From assembly GCA_044356865.1 (NCBI GenBank), contig JBIKVN010000077.1, positions 1 through 12,743 on the forward strand: DNA of 12,743 bases. Reading direction: 5' to 3'. Below, piece by piece: positions 5,377-12,743 of the stretch. The stretch's first letter is position 1, and each line of letters opens with the position of its first letter. The notes beneath the pieces are model-generated. The model was not told where the DNA came from. It was given only the letters and a program-made list of their open reading frames with translations, and made no database searches. This stretch comes from JBEIUL01 sp044356865 (GTDB lineage Bacteria; Planctomycetota; Phycisphaerae; Phycisphaerales; SM1A02). Made by a program: the position numbers and the translations under genes.

Positions 5377-7146
5377 ATGCGACCCGACCGACCCCTTCCG
5401 CCCGCCCAAGCCCTTCTCCAGGGCCGAATCCTCATGCAGCGGAACGAGTTGGCGGCCCTCGACAAGCTGCTGAAGCCGGTGCTGGCCGCGAACCCCGGGG
5501 CGTACGACCTCGCCCGGCTCCTCGCCGAGAGCCAGTTCAAGCGCGGCAACAGGAAGGCCTCGGCCGAGATCATGGTGAAGGCCGCGAAGGCGAGCGGCGA
5601 GGCGAAGCACCTCCTCGAGGCGTCGGGCGCCGCCCAGCAGTGGGGTGAGATCGTCCTCGCGGCGCAGGCCCTCGACGAGCTCATCGTCAAGGACCCGAAG
5701 AACGTCGAGGCGCGGCTCCGGCTCGCGAGCCTCCTCCGCAGTTACGGCGACTCGGGCCGGGCCCAGGCGGTGGCAGCCCCGGTGCTCGCGATCGATCCGG
5801 ACAACGTCCCGGCCCTCGAGCTGCTCGCCTCGATGCAGCTCGGGGCGATGGCCCGGATCGTCGATCTCTCGATCTTCCACCGCCTGCTCAAGATCTCGCC
5901 CGACCGCCGCCGGGCCCTTTCGATGCTCGCGACGGCCGAACGCTACGCCGGCGACATCCGGTCGGCCGTCCAGCACAGCCTCGAGGCGCTCGACCCGATG
6001 AGCGCCGAGAGCTGCGCCTCCCACGCCGACCTGCTCGAGCTCGCCGGCCGGGGCGACGAGGCCCTCAAGCTGCTCGAGCCGCACGGGAAGGGGACGGGGC
6101 CGCTATCGGGGCACGTCTCGCTGGTCCTCGCGCGGCTGCTGCGCCGGGCGAAGCGGAACGAGGAGGCCCTCGCGATCCTCGACCGCGGCCTCGCCTCGAA
6201 CGACCTCGTGCCGGCCTCGGTCTCGTCGATCTCGCTGCAGCGGGGCTCGGTGCTTGACAAGCTCGGCCGCGCCGCCGAGGCCTGGGACGCCTTCACCTAC
6301 GCGAAGCTCATCCAGGCCGGCGCCTACGACGCCGCCGCCGACCGCCGACGCGGCGAGGCGATCTTCGGCGCGTTCTCGGGCGAGCGGCGCCGGCGGCTCG
6401 CGAGGGCGAAGCCCGCCGAGCCGCGGCCGATCCTCGTCCTCGGCATGTACCGCTCGGGCACGACGCTGCTCGAGCAGATCCTCACCATGCATCCGAAGGT
6501 CGGCGGCGCCGACGAGGTGCCGTTCTTCCTGCGGATCGCGGCGAGCGTCCTCGCCACCAAGGACTGGGAATCGAAGTGGACCGACGAGGAGGTCGAGCGG
6601 CTGGGCACGCAATACCGCGCGCTCCTCCGCCACGGCAACCCCGACAAGCCCGTCGTGGTCGACAAGAACCCGCGGAACTGGGAAGTGGTCGGGCTCATCT
6701 CGCTCGCCTGCCCCGACGCGGTCGTCGTGCACATGGACCGCCACCCGCTCGACGTCTGCGTCTCGTGCATGGCGACGGGCTTCGCGGCGGCGAACGTCTT
6801 CGCGGCCGAGCCGAGGAGCTTCGCGCAGGGTTTCGCCCTGCAGGTCGACATCATGGAGCGCTGGAAACAGGAGGCTCCGCTCCCGATCATGACGCTTCGC
6901 TACGAGGATCTCGTCCGCGAGCCCGAACGTCGCATCCGCGAGGTGCTCGAGTTCGCCGGGCTCGAGTGGGAGCCCGCGTGCCTCGACTTCTGGAAGTCGG
7001 AACGCCTCGCGTTCACCCCGAGCCAGGACCAGGTGCGCGAGCCGCTGAACCCGCGTTCGATCGGGCGGTGGAAGCGGTTCGAGCGGCAACTGCAGCCCGC
7101 GCGGAAGTTCCTCGAGGAACTCGGGATTTCCTGCGGCGAGCGGTGA
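5377..7146 (+). CDS. TPR-sulfotransferase fusion protein
   Basis: The 589-aa protein joins a TPR array (about residues 10-335) to a PAPS-dependent sulfotransferase domain (about 350-585). The 5'-phosphosulfate loop is LGMYRSGTTLLEQIL at 355-369, and VVVDKNPRNW (426-435) follows. The 3'-phosphate contact is VHMDRHPLDVCVSCM (451-465), with Arg455 and Ser463 in the expected places. LRYEDLVREPE (507-517) and QVREPLNPRSIGRWKRF (552-568) match the conserved end of TPR-sulfotransferases. TPR-type repeats appear as A-x-x-x-L-x-x-P units, such as ALDELIVKDPKN and RAQAVAAPVLAIDPDN. The protein would move sulfate to a hydroxyl on a glycan, lipid or protein acceptor, with the TPRs choosing the acceptor or partner. 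No membrane segment is visible. It is divergent from the asparagine-synthase-like gene and converges on the PEP-CTERM gene with a 6-bp gap. All key residues are present. Confidence 0.95.
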   Translation: MRPDRPLPPAQALLQGRILMQRNELAALDKLLKPVLAANPGAYDLARLLAESQFKRGNRKASAEIMVKAAKASGEAKHLLEASGAAQQWGEIVLAAQALDELIVKDPKNVEARLRLASLLRSYGDSGRAQAVAAPVLAIDPDNVPALELLASMQLGAMARIVDLSIFHRLLKISPDRRRALSMLATAERYAGDIRSAVQHSLEALDPMSAESCASHADLLELAGRGDEALKLLEPHGKGTGPLSGHVSLVLARLLRRAKRNEEALAILDRGLASNDLVPASVSSISLQRGSVLDKLGRAAEAWDAFTYAKLIQAGAYDAAADRRRGEAIFGAFSGERRRRLARAKPAEPRPILVLGMYRSGTTLLEQILTMHPKVGGADEVPFFLRIAASVLATKDWESKWTDEEVERLGTQYRALLRHGNPDKPVVVDKNPRNWEVVGLISLACPDAVVVHMDRHPLDVCVSCMATGFAAANVFAAEPRSFAQGFALQVDIMERWKQEAPLPIMTLRYEDLVREPERRIREVLEFAGLEWEPACLDFWKSERLAFTPSQDQVREPLNPRSIGRWKRFERQLQPARKFLEELGISCGER

Positions 7147-7152
7147 TCCGGC

Positions 7153-7728
7153 TCAGCGCCGGCGGCGGCGTCCGAGGCCGGCGATCCCCGCCGCGGCCAG
7201 GACGGCCGCCGGGGGCAGCGGCACCGACGACGCCGGACCCGCGAAGAAGATCTGCCCCGCGAACGTGGACGTCGACCCGACCTGCGACCCGCTCCACGAG
7301 AGCGTGTAGGTGCCTGCGGTGAAGATGTCGCCGATGTTGACGGTCACCGAGTTGATCTGCCAGGTGAAACTCGCGTCGGTATCGATGAGCCCGCCGATGC
7401 TCACCGTCGTGAGCAGGTTGATCGTCGCGGTCCCGGATATCGTCCCGCCGGAATAGGAGTTCGACCGGGAAGCGGACGTATACAACGTGTCGTAGATTCC
7501 CGTGCTGTAGAAGGCCACGAACGAATCGGTCCCGCCGTTCGACGCGTTCGAGAACAGCGTGTCGACCGGGGTCCCGAAGGTGCCCGAGTCCGTCACGGTT
7601 CCGGGACCGAGGGTCGCCGACTGCGAGAATCCGGAGAGCGAGGAGAAGAGCGCCGTCTGGCCGTGGGCGAGGCTCGCGAGCGAGCAGGCGGCGAGGGCGG
7701 ATCCGGTGGCGAGGGCGGTTCGGTTCAT
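7153..7728 (-). CDS. PEP-CTERM sorting-domain protein
   Basis: The 191-aa protein has a signal peptide (residues 1-23, ending A-H-G before Q24), then a body rich in Ser, Thr, Gly and Asn with beta-strand character. The C-terminus is a PEP-CTERM signal: VPLPPAA at 169-175, a hydrophobic helix AVLAAAGIAGL, and a basic tail GRRRRR. Proteins like this are exported, recognised by an exosortase, and cut near the V-P motif, ending up at the cell surface or in an extracellular matrix. No cysteine follows the signal peptide in the body. The start is ATG at 7728 with a strong ribosome binding site (GGAGGAGAG, 7742-7734). A TACCTT element lies 46 nt before the ATG. The body matches no family I recognise, so the partner and role are unknown. 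The sorting signal call is firm despite P-P in place of P-E-P. Confidence 0.9.
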   Translation of the reverse strand: MNRTALATGSALAACSLASLAHGQTALFSSLSGFSQSATLGPGTVTDSGTFGTPVDTLFSNASNGGTDSFVAFYSTGIYDTLYTSASRSNSYSGGTISGTATINLLTTVSIGGLIDTDASFTWQINSVTVNIGDIFTAGTYTLSWSGSQVGSTSTFAGQIFFAGPASSVPLPPAAVLAAAGIAGLGRRRRR

Positions 7729-7733
7729 CGGGA

Positions 7734-7742
7734 CTCTCCTCC
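7734..7742 (-). promoter_or_regulatory. Strong Shine-Dalgarno site for the PEP-CTERM gene
   Basis: The minus strand reads GGAGGAGAG with the GGAGG core 9 nt before the ATG at 7728. It is the clearest ribosome binding site in the window and fixes this start against the much longer open frame upstream. Confidence 0.85.
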
Positions 7743-7774
7743 AGCGCGGGACCGACCCGGCCCCGGACGCGCAA

Positions 7775-7782
7775 AAGGTACC
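7775..7782 (-). promoter_or_regulatory. Putative promoter, GGTACCTT -10 element before the PEP-CTERM gene
   Basis: The minus strand reads GGTACCTT, 46 nt before the ATG. A TTGCGG hexamer lies 16 nt upstream and could be the -35 box. A transcript starting about 7 nt downstream would have a leader of roughly 39 nt carrying the Shine-Dalgarno site. This implies that the gene can be expressed apart from the porin gene upstream. Confidence 0.45.
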
Positions 7783-7856
7783 GGCCTCGGCCGAACCCGC
7801 AACCGGATGGATTCCCAAGGCGATTCGACAGGTTGTGCACGCGGCGCATCCACGGA

Positions 7857-9239
7857 TCAGAACGTCCACTTCGCCCGGATCGCCCCCGCGAACACGGATT
7901 CCTCCCCGGCCGAACCGGCAGGGGGCACGAGGGCCTGCACGTCGAAAGTCACCTGCAACGCCCCCGTGACCTGAAGCCGGTAGTACGCCTCGATCGTGTT
8001 CTGCATCCGTTCCCCGGCCGCGACCGGGTTCGACCGCCCGACCGCCACCCCCCAGCCGTCGCCGCGGCGGCCGAATGCGTCCTGCGAGGTGATCCCGACC
8101 GCAATCTCGTCGGAGGCGGTGTACGCGATGGTTTCGTCGGCCCCGGCGGCCTGGAACCAGACCCCGAGTTCGGGATCCAGGAACTGCTGGGCCACGAACA
8201 CCCAGCCTTGGCCGAAGGTCTTCGAATCGTCGGCGAGGGTCGTGGCGTTCTCGTCGCTCGCGCACCAGGCGAACGAGATCCGCCCGGGCCGGTCGAGCGG
8301 CGAGAGCACGACCCCGACCTCGCCAGCCACGAAGTAGCCCGAGCCGAAGGTCTCCTCGAAGTACGCCTCGGTCGCGTTGCCCGCCGAGACGCACTGGGCG
8401 TTCACGTAGAGCCACGGCAGCACGAGAGCCTGGGCGACCACGCCGACCGTGCCGGCCTGGTACGCGACGGGCAGCACGTCGTTCCCGTCGAAGACGTTCG
8501 CGAGGAACTGGCTGGTCTCGTCGCTGGCGAACACGTTCAGCCCGATGTAGTCCTCGGGGTTCACCTTGCCCACGGTGACGGTGAGCCGGTCATCGAGGAA
8601 CCCCTGCGAAAAGTGGCAGCGGACGAGCTTGGTCGAGATCGAGGCGAGCGGCTCGTCGAGGGCGGTCACCGACCCGACCGAGTTCGCGAGGTCGCTCGCC
8701 CCGCCCGGCATGGCGTTGTTCTGGCGGAACTGGATGCAGAAGCGGCCCGTGCCGAGGCCCTCGGGTCGCCAGGCGAGGGCGTCGAGCCGCAGGTCGAAGC
8801 GCGAGGAGCCGAGCGCCGAGCGGGTGCCCGGCGCCGCGTCCGTCACCGCCTGCCCGACGAGGAGCTCGTAGATCCCGAGCTTCAGCCCCCGGTCGGCCAG
8901 GGCCTCCTGCCCGAGGCGGATGGGGTCGAACAGGAACTGCAGCGGCGAACCGAGCAGGGGATCGACGCCCTCGCTGCCCGAGGGAAAGGGAAGAGGCGGC
9001 GTCGAGCGATCCGGCCGCGGTCCGCCTCCGAAGAGCGGCTCGTACCCGTCCATGCGGTTCACGTTCATGAAGGCGAACGACTGCGTGAGGTAGCGGCTGC
9101 GCTCGCCCGGCGGCAACCGGCGGAACGACTCGCTGAGCCGGGCCACGTCGTCGCCGTTGTCGTTGTCGGCGTGCGACAGCCCCGCGATCGCCAGGAGCGC
9201 GAGGACGGCGATCGTCGGGCGGTTCCGGCCGAGCGGCAC
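7857..9239 (-). CDS. OprB-like outer-membrane carbohydrate porin
   Basis: The 460-aa protein has a signal peptide (residues 1-24, cut after S-H-A) and a periplasmic linker rich in Pro and Gly (about 65-100). The beta-barrel that follows resembles the OprB carbohydrate-selective porin family. Family signs are DRGLKLGIYELLVG (116-129), the strand pair around FDLRLDALAW, VTVGKVNPEDYIG with the following F-A-S-D-E (the OprB pattern of a small aligned strand then a turn), and the closing NTIEAYYRLQVTGALQVTFDVQ. The last residue is Phe (W-T-F), as BAM recognition requires. It would let sugars or similar solutes cross the outer membrane. The start is GTG at 9239. The gene begins 24 bp after the stop of the 658-aa protein on the same strand, so the two are probably co-transcribed. 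Porin type is firm; solute is not known. Confidence 0.9.
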   Translation of the reverse strand: MPLGRNRPTIAVLALLAIAGLSHADNDNGDDVARLSESFRRLPPGERSRYLTQSFAFMNVNRMDGYEPLFGGGPRPDRSTPPLPFPSGSEGVDPLLGSPLQFLFDPIRLGQEALADRGLKLGIYELLVGQAVTDAAPGTRSALGSSRFDLRLDALAWRPEGLGTGRFCIQFRQNNAMPGGASDLANSVGSVTALDEPLASISTKLVRCHFSQGFLDDRLTVTVGKVNPEDYIGLNVFASDETSQFLANVFDGNDVLPVAYQAGTVGVVAQALVLPWLYVNAQCVSAGNATEAYFEETFGSGYFVAGEVGVVLSPLDRPGRISFAWCASDENATTLADDSKTFGQGWVFVAQQFLDPELGVWFQAAGADETIAYTASDEIAVGITSQDAFGRRGDGWGVAVGRSNPVAAGERMQNTIEAYYRLQVTGALQVTFDVQALVPPAGSAGEESVFAGAIRAKWTF

Positions 9240-9263
9240 GCGGCGGATGCTACCGGTCGGCGA

Positions 9264-11240
9264 TCACCCGACGATCGCGGCGAGGCGGTCGAGGTCCGCC
9301 CGCGGGACGAACCGGACCGGCCGCGGATTCCGCACGCCCTCGAGGGCGGCGGTCACCGTCGGGGGATCGATGCCCTCGTGCACGACGACGATCTCGGCGA
9401 GACCGGGCAGCGCCACCTCCCGCACCCGCTCGAGGTCGCTCGAGCCGTCGACCGCCACGATCGCGACCGCCTGCCCGTCGCGACGGACGGCGACGAGGCC
9501 CGAGCGCGACAGGAGATGCCAGGTGGCGGGCGATGCCGCGGGGAGCCGCACGAGCAGGCGCTCGGTCGCCGGCCCGGGGTCGACCGCGGCGCCCCATTTC
9601 GACTTGAAGTTCAGCACCGGGTGCCAAGGGAAAGGCGGGCTCCGGCCGAGGTCGTACGAATCGATCGCTCGCTGGGCACACTGGAGCCCCGGAAGGGCGT
9701 AGCAGAGCGAGAGGATCCGCATCTTCAGCCACCGCTCGTCGCCGTCGAGCACGCCGATCTGCAGCAGTTCGGCCCGCGGCGAGGTCGGACGGAAGAGCGA
9801 CATCCCGACCGCCTGGCCCTCGTGGATGATCTCGAGCAGTTCGGCGCGACCGCACTCCTCGATCAATCCGGCGGGAGGCCGGATCGCCGCCTCGGGCCCG
9901 TGGCGGTCGACCATGGTGGGAACGTGGTAGCGGGTCTCGAACCGGCGCACCGATTCCGGATCGGCCGCCACGGTCCGCCAGCCGAGTCGCTTGGTGCGGA
10001 TGTACCGCAAGGGTTCCTTGGCCGATTCGCTTGCCGCGGTGAACGCTTCGAGGCCCTTTTCCCGCAGCGGCCCGAGCGGGACCACCATGCGCGGGTAGGT
10101 CGGCACCTCGAACCAGCCGGCCTCGCGGCCGCCGATCCGCTCGAGCCGCGAGCGGGGGCCGCCGAGGGCGGCGATCACCACGTCGTCGGGACGCAGGCGG
10201 CGGCGCAGCCCGCCCACCCGGAACGAGTCCGAGCGTTCGATCCGTCCGACCGAACGGCCGGTCAGCCCGCGCAACCACGCGGCCTGGGCGATGAGCGGCC
10301 CGGCGATCGAGATGCGTCCGCCGTCGGCGAAAAAGGTCCGGAACGGCATGCCGGACAGCACCCGCCGCGCCGCATCGATCGTGCCGCGGAGCCGACCGCG
10401 TCGGTTTCGCGGGGCCTTCGGCTTCGGGTCCGCGTCGCTCGCGACGATCGTTCCCCCGTGCAGGATCCCCACGCCGTCGACGACGACGGTTGCGGTTCGA
10501 TCCCGATCGCCGGCCGGCTGACCGTCCGGCCCGAGCACGGACACCGCGCCGAGGGAACGCGACCGCTCGATCGGACCGCCGTCGGGGCGGGCGGTCGGAT
10601 GCAGCCCGACGAGCAGCGTCGAGCCGCCCGGCAGCCCGGCGATCGCGATCGCGCCGGGCAGCGATGCGACGGCGCCGCGCATGAGCGGGGGAGCGAGGAA
10701 GTCCGCGGCCCGGGCGTTCGCAAGCGGGAACGGCGTTTCGCGATTCCCGTCGCGCACGGCGAGCGTCGAGCCGCGCTCGACGCGCCGGGCCAGCTCGAGC
10801 GCGGTCCAGCGCAGCGATCCGAGGTCGACCTCGGCCAGGCAGTGCACCAAGGCGTCGTCGTCGAGACCTGGCAGCTCGAGAAGCCGTGATCCGCCCGCGA
10901 GCGCGTTCCGAACGGCCGGCCACGACGCGATCGCGTGGGGCGACCGGTTCACGATCCCGTCCGGCACTTCCTGCGCGAGGATCGAGGCCAACTCCCGCTC
11001 GGCGACGGTCGGGTCGGAGGGAAGCCCGACGGTGCGGAGGAACCCCTTTCGGGCGGCCATCCGATCCTCGAGCCGGCGATCGAGCCCGCGTTCGAGGGCC
11101 TCGCATGCCCCGTTGCCGGTGAGCAGCAGGATCCGTTCGCCGAAGCCGCAGGCGAGGAGGTCGCGGACCAACGCAACGGCCGTCGCCGCGCGGCGCTCGT
11201 CCGGTTCGAAAGCGGGGTTGGTGGACTCCGTTCGCGTCAT
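9264..11240 (-). CDS. Large protein with GNAT-like acyltransferase region
   Basis: The 658-aa protein has no signal peptide or membrane helix. Residues about 375-555 resemble the FemAB/GNAT-like acyltransferases of polysaccharide clusters: EVPTYPRMVVPLG (378-390), an F-x-x-A-S-E-S-A-K-E-P-L-R-Y-I-R helix (400-415), RRFETRYHVPTMVDRHG (432-448), AVGMSLF (477-483), and the closing DSYDLGRSPPFPW plus FKSKWGA (545-551), which is characteristic. It may move an acyl or aminoacyl group to a sugar or amine. Residues 1-330 match no family that I know; ERILLLTGNGACEALERG (35-52) looks like a nucleotide- or SAM-binding strand-loop-helix, but this is a pattern only. The last 100 residues may form a separate alpha/beta domain. 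The ATG at 11240 gives full-length coding. The porin gene follows 24 bp downstream. GNAT call moderate; N-terminal half unknown. Confidence 0.75.
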   Translation of the reverse strand: MTRTESTNPAFEPDERRAATAVALVRDLLACGFGERILLLTGNGACEALERGLDRRLEDRMAARKGFLRTVGLPSDPTVAERELASILAQEVPDGIVNRSPHAIASWPAVRNALAGGSRLLELPGLDDDALVHCLAEVDLGSLRWTALELARRVERGSTLAVRDGNRETPFPLANARAADFLAPPLMRGAVASLPGAIAIAGLPGGSTLLVGLHPTARPDGGPIERSRSLGAVSVLGPDGQPAGDRDRTATVVVDGVGILHGGTIVASDADPKPKAPRNRRGRLRGTIDAARRVLSGMPFRTFFADGGRISIAGPLIAQAAWLRGLTGRSVGRIERSDSFRVGGLRRRLRPDDVVIAALGGPRSRLERIGGREAGWFEVPTYPRMVVPLGPLREKGLEAFTAASESAKEPLRYIRTKRLGWRTVAADPESVRRFETRYHVPTMVDRHGPEAAIRPPAGLIEECGRAELLEIIHEGQAVGMSLFRPTSPRAELLQIGVLDGDERWLKMRILSLCYALPGLQCAQRAIDSYDLGRSPPFPWHPVLNFKSKWGAAVDPGPATERLLVRLPAASPATWHLLSRSGLVAVRRDGQAVAIVAVDGSSDLERVREVALPGLAEIVVVHEGIDPPTVTAALEGVRNPRPVRFVPRADLDRLAAIVG

Positions 11241-11393
11241 CGGGCCGGCATCAGGGCGGAATGGGGACTGTCGCAGGGACGGAGCGGGGCGGCAAGAAGA
11301 ATCGGAGTCCGATCGGCGTTCCGTGGCCCGAAAATCGATCCGGCGACCTCTTTTCCCCGGGAACTACCGCAAAGGTTCGCTACCTTGACCCCC
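11241..11393. promoter_or_regulatory. Divergent promoter region, 658-aa protein and TPR lipoprotein
   Basis: This 153-bp gap separates divergent starts. The plus-strand promoter is assigned to the GCTACCTT at 11379-11386. For the minus strand I see no clear copy of the octamer; GGTAGTTC and GATTCTT are the nearest patterns. No hairpin or operator-like palindrome stands out. Confidence 0.4.
11379..11386 (+). promoter_or_regulatory. Putative -10 element GCTACCTT before the TPR lipoprotein gene
   Basis: GCTACCTT ends 7 nt before the GTG at 11394, so a start point 7-8 nt downstream would fall on the start codon itself and give a leaderless mRNA. The octamer is identical to the one before the DUF1080 gene. 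No -35 box is obvious. Confidence 0.45.
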
Positions 11394-12743
11394 GTGCCGG
11401 TCTCGTGGGGACGAGTCTCGCCGGACGACAGGTCGAGTGCGCCGTGCCCGACCGCGGTCGTACGCGCGATCGCGCGGCTTGCGTTGGGCCTTGCCGCCGC
11501 GCTCGGTGCCTGCGAGCCCGCCGCCCCGGTTCTCGCGCCGCCCGAGCCGTTCAGGGCTCCCGAGGGCGTGCCGCGGGCGGTCGCGAAGGCGATCGAAGGG
11601 GCTCGCGCCGCGAGCGAGGCGGCGCCGGACGATCGTGCGGCACGACTTGATCTCGCAAGGACCTATCTCGCGAACGGTTTTCCCCGTCCGGCGATCACGG
11701 AAGCGAGATCGATCCTCGACGCCGACGCCGGGAACGCCCACGCCTGGTTCGTCCGCGCCCTCGCCGAGGACGCCGCCGGCGATCGGGCCGCGGCGCTCGA
11801 CTCGCTCGCCCGGGTGCGCGAGCTCGAGCCCGGGCTGTCCGCCGCCGCATGGCGGGCCGCGTACTGGCATCTCGACGACGGCGAGCTCGAGCCCGCGCGG
11901 GAACTCTTCGCCCGGGCCCTCGCGATCGAGCCGCGGCATCCGCTGGCGAGTCTGGGCGCGGCCCGCGCCGCCCTCGAGGACGGCGACGCCGCCGCCGCGA
12001 TCGCGCTGCTCGAGGCGATGGCGCCGATGCCGTACCGCGACGGGTTGCTCGCGAACGCCTATCGCCTGGCGGGCCGCGGCGACGCCGATCGGCTCGCCGC
12101 CGGCCCGATGCCGCTCGCCCCGCCGCTGGTCGACCCGTGGGAACGCGAAGTCGCCGCCCGCGCCGTCACCCGCGAGCGGACGATCGCCCGGCTCGACGCG
12201 CTGCTCGCCGCCGGCAAGCCCGCCGAGGCCTCGGCGGCCGCCCGCGAGGCGCTGCAGGACTGGCCTGCGGACCCCTTGGTTCTCGATCGGCTCAGCCGGG
12301 CCCGTCGCGCCGCCGGCGATCTTGCCGGGGCGATCGCGGCCCTTCGCGAGGCGTCGGAGGCCGCGCCTGACGACCATCCCACCTGGGTCAATCTCGCCGA
12401 CCTGCACTTCACCGCCCGCGACTTCGACGCCGCCGAGCGGGCGGCCCGCCGGGCGATCGCGACCGGCCCGGAACTGCCGGCCGGCCACGAGCTGCTCGGC
12501 GCGGTGGCGGTGGCCCGCACCGACTGGGCCGCGGCGCGGGCGAGTTTCTTCGAGGCCGAAAGGCTTGGCGGACTGCGCGAGGCGCCGGCCCGCCTGCGGC
12601 TGTCGCTGACCTTCCTCCGGCTCGGCGAGGCCGCGCGGGCCGAACGGACCGCGGCTTTCGTCCTCGACGCCGATCGCACCAACGACGCCGCGTGGGCGCT
12701 CCTGGCCGAGGCGATCGACGCCCAGGGCGATCGCGCGAAGGCC
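11394..12743 (+). CDS. TPR-repeat lipoprotein, C-terminus beyond the window
   Basis: The frame stays open for exactly 450 codons to the window edge with no stop. It starts at GTG and encodes a long basic N-region, then a hydrophobic stretch ALGLAAALGAC whose lipobox (L-G-A-C) puts the lipidated Cys at residue 40. The rest is TPR repeats, for example DDRAARLDLARTYLANGF, AHAWFVRALAEDAAGDRAAA, AYWHLDDGELEPARELFARA and HPTWVNLADLHFTARDFDAA, all with the A-x-x-L-G/A-x-x pattern and acidic-residue-P turns. Such lipoproteins usually scaffold envelope complexes or bind partners in secretion or glycan assembly. The start could be a few codons downstream, since the n-region of 24 residues is long, but I see no better in-frame start. 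The gene is divergent from the 658-aa protein. TPR and lipobox calls are secure; partner unknown. Confidence 0.88.
   Translation, partial: MPVSWGRVSPDDRSSAPCPTAVVRAIARLALGLAAALGACEPAAPVLAPPEPFRAPEGVPRAVAKAIEGARAASEAAPDDRAARLDLARTYLANGFPRPAITEARSILDADAGNAHAWFVRALAEDAAGDRAAALDSLARVRELEPGLSAAAWRAAYWHLDDGELEPARELFARALAIEPRHPLASLGAARAALEDGDAAAAIALLEAMAPMPYRDGLLANAYRLAGRGDADRLAAGPMPLAPPLVDPWEREVAARAVTRERTIARLDALLAAGKPAEASAAAREALQDWPADPLVLDRLSRARRAAGDLAGAIAALREASEAAPDDHPTWVNLADLHFTARDFDAAERAARRAIATGPELPAGHELLGAVAVARTDWAAARASFFEAERLGGLREAPARLRLSLTFLRLGEAARAERTAAFVLDADRTNDAAWALLAEAIDAQGDRAKA

Noticed and set aside
5206..6084. Minus-strand extension of the asparagine-synthase-like frame, giving a 794-aa protein
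   Set aside because: The extra part is antisense to the TPR region of the sulfotransferase, which has clear repeats. It reads as low-complexity R/G/E/L and no family resemblance begins before 5205.
7729..8415. 420-aa frame that extends the PEP-CTERM protein upstream
   Set aside because: A signal peptide and a strong ribosome binding site set the start at 7728. The upstream part lies over the porin 3' end and reads as low complexity.
7833..10889. 1018-aa plus-strand open frame
   Set aside because: It is antisense to the porin and to most of the 658-aa gene, both supported by family motifs. Its translation is R/G/P/E/A-rich with no domain, as expected of a shadow frame in GC-rich DNA.
9250..11106. 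618-aa minus-strand frame over the 658-aa gene
   Set aside because: It is the same strand in another frame, nearly pure R/A/G/P/D. The 658-aa frame carries the GNAT-like motifs and the stop next to the porin gene.
11437..12609. 390-aa plus-strand frame in the TPR lipoprotein region
   Set aside because: It is Arg/Ser/Pro-rich with no pattern, while the frame from 11394 shows a lipobox and regular TPR repeats.
1..12743. tRNA, rRNA, CRISPR array, insertion sequence or phage element
   Set aside because: I saw no regular direct-repeat and spacer pattern, no transposase or integrase motif, and no cloverleaf-like or rRNA sequence. A fold or covariance search was not possible here.

Overview
The window is GC-rich bacterial DNA (about 70% G+C by eye) with strong G/C preference at third codon positions and frequent GTG starts. 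The gene set suggests a planctomycete, possibly of the Phycisphaerae type: a DUF1080 (3-keto-disaccharide hydrolase) protein, a TPR-sulfotransferase, an OprB-like porin, a PEP-CTERM protein, and the remains of an ECF sigma factor of the kind common in planctomycetes. This assignment is inference; the window contains no rRNA or other marker gene.

Layout. (1) Positions 1-1138, minus strand: a secreted DUF1080 protein, then a SAM-dependent methyltransferase cut by the window edge, joined by a GTGA stop/start overlap. (2) 1282-2118, plus: a family 2 glycosyltransferase, convergent with a 241-aa lipoprotein at 2155-2880 on minus. A perfect 9-bp hairpin lies between them. (3) 2881-3226: no intact gene, but a clear fragment of an ECF sigma factor, followed by a 151-aa orphan at 3227-3682. 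(4) 3700-5205, minus, and 5377-7146, plus: an asparagine-synthase-like protein without the N-terminal Cys of a glutaminase, divergent from a TPR-sulfotransferase fusion. (5) 7153-11240, minus: a 658-aa protein with a GNAT-like region, an OprB-like porin 24 bp downstream, then a PEP-CTERM protein with its own leader. (6) 11394 to the end, plus: a TPR lipoprotein cut by the window edge.

Most genes point to the cell envelope or extracellular polysaccharide: glycosyl transfer, sulfation, amide or acyl transfer, an outer-membrane pore, lipoproteins, and a surface-sorted protein. No transporter, polymerase, exosortase or complete biosynthetic cluster is present, so a single joint pathway is not shown. 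One regulatory signal stands out. An octamer of the form G-S-T-A-Y-C-T-T precedes four genes in the correct orientation, 7 to 46 nt before the start codon, and I found its TAYCTT core nowhere else on either strand. It looks like a shared -10 element.
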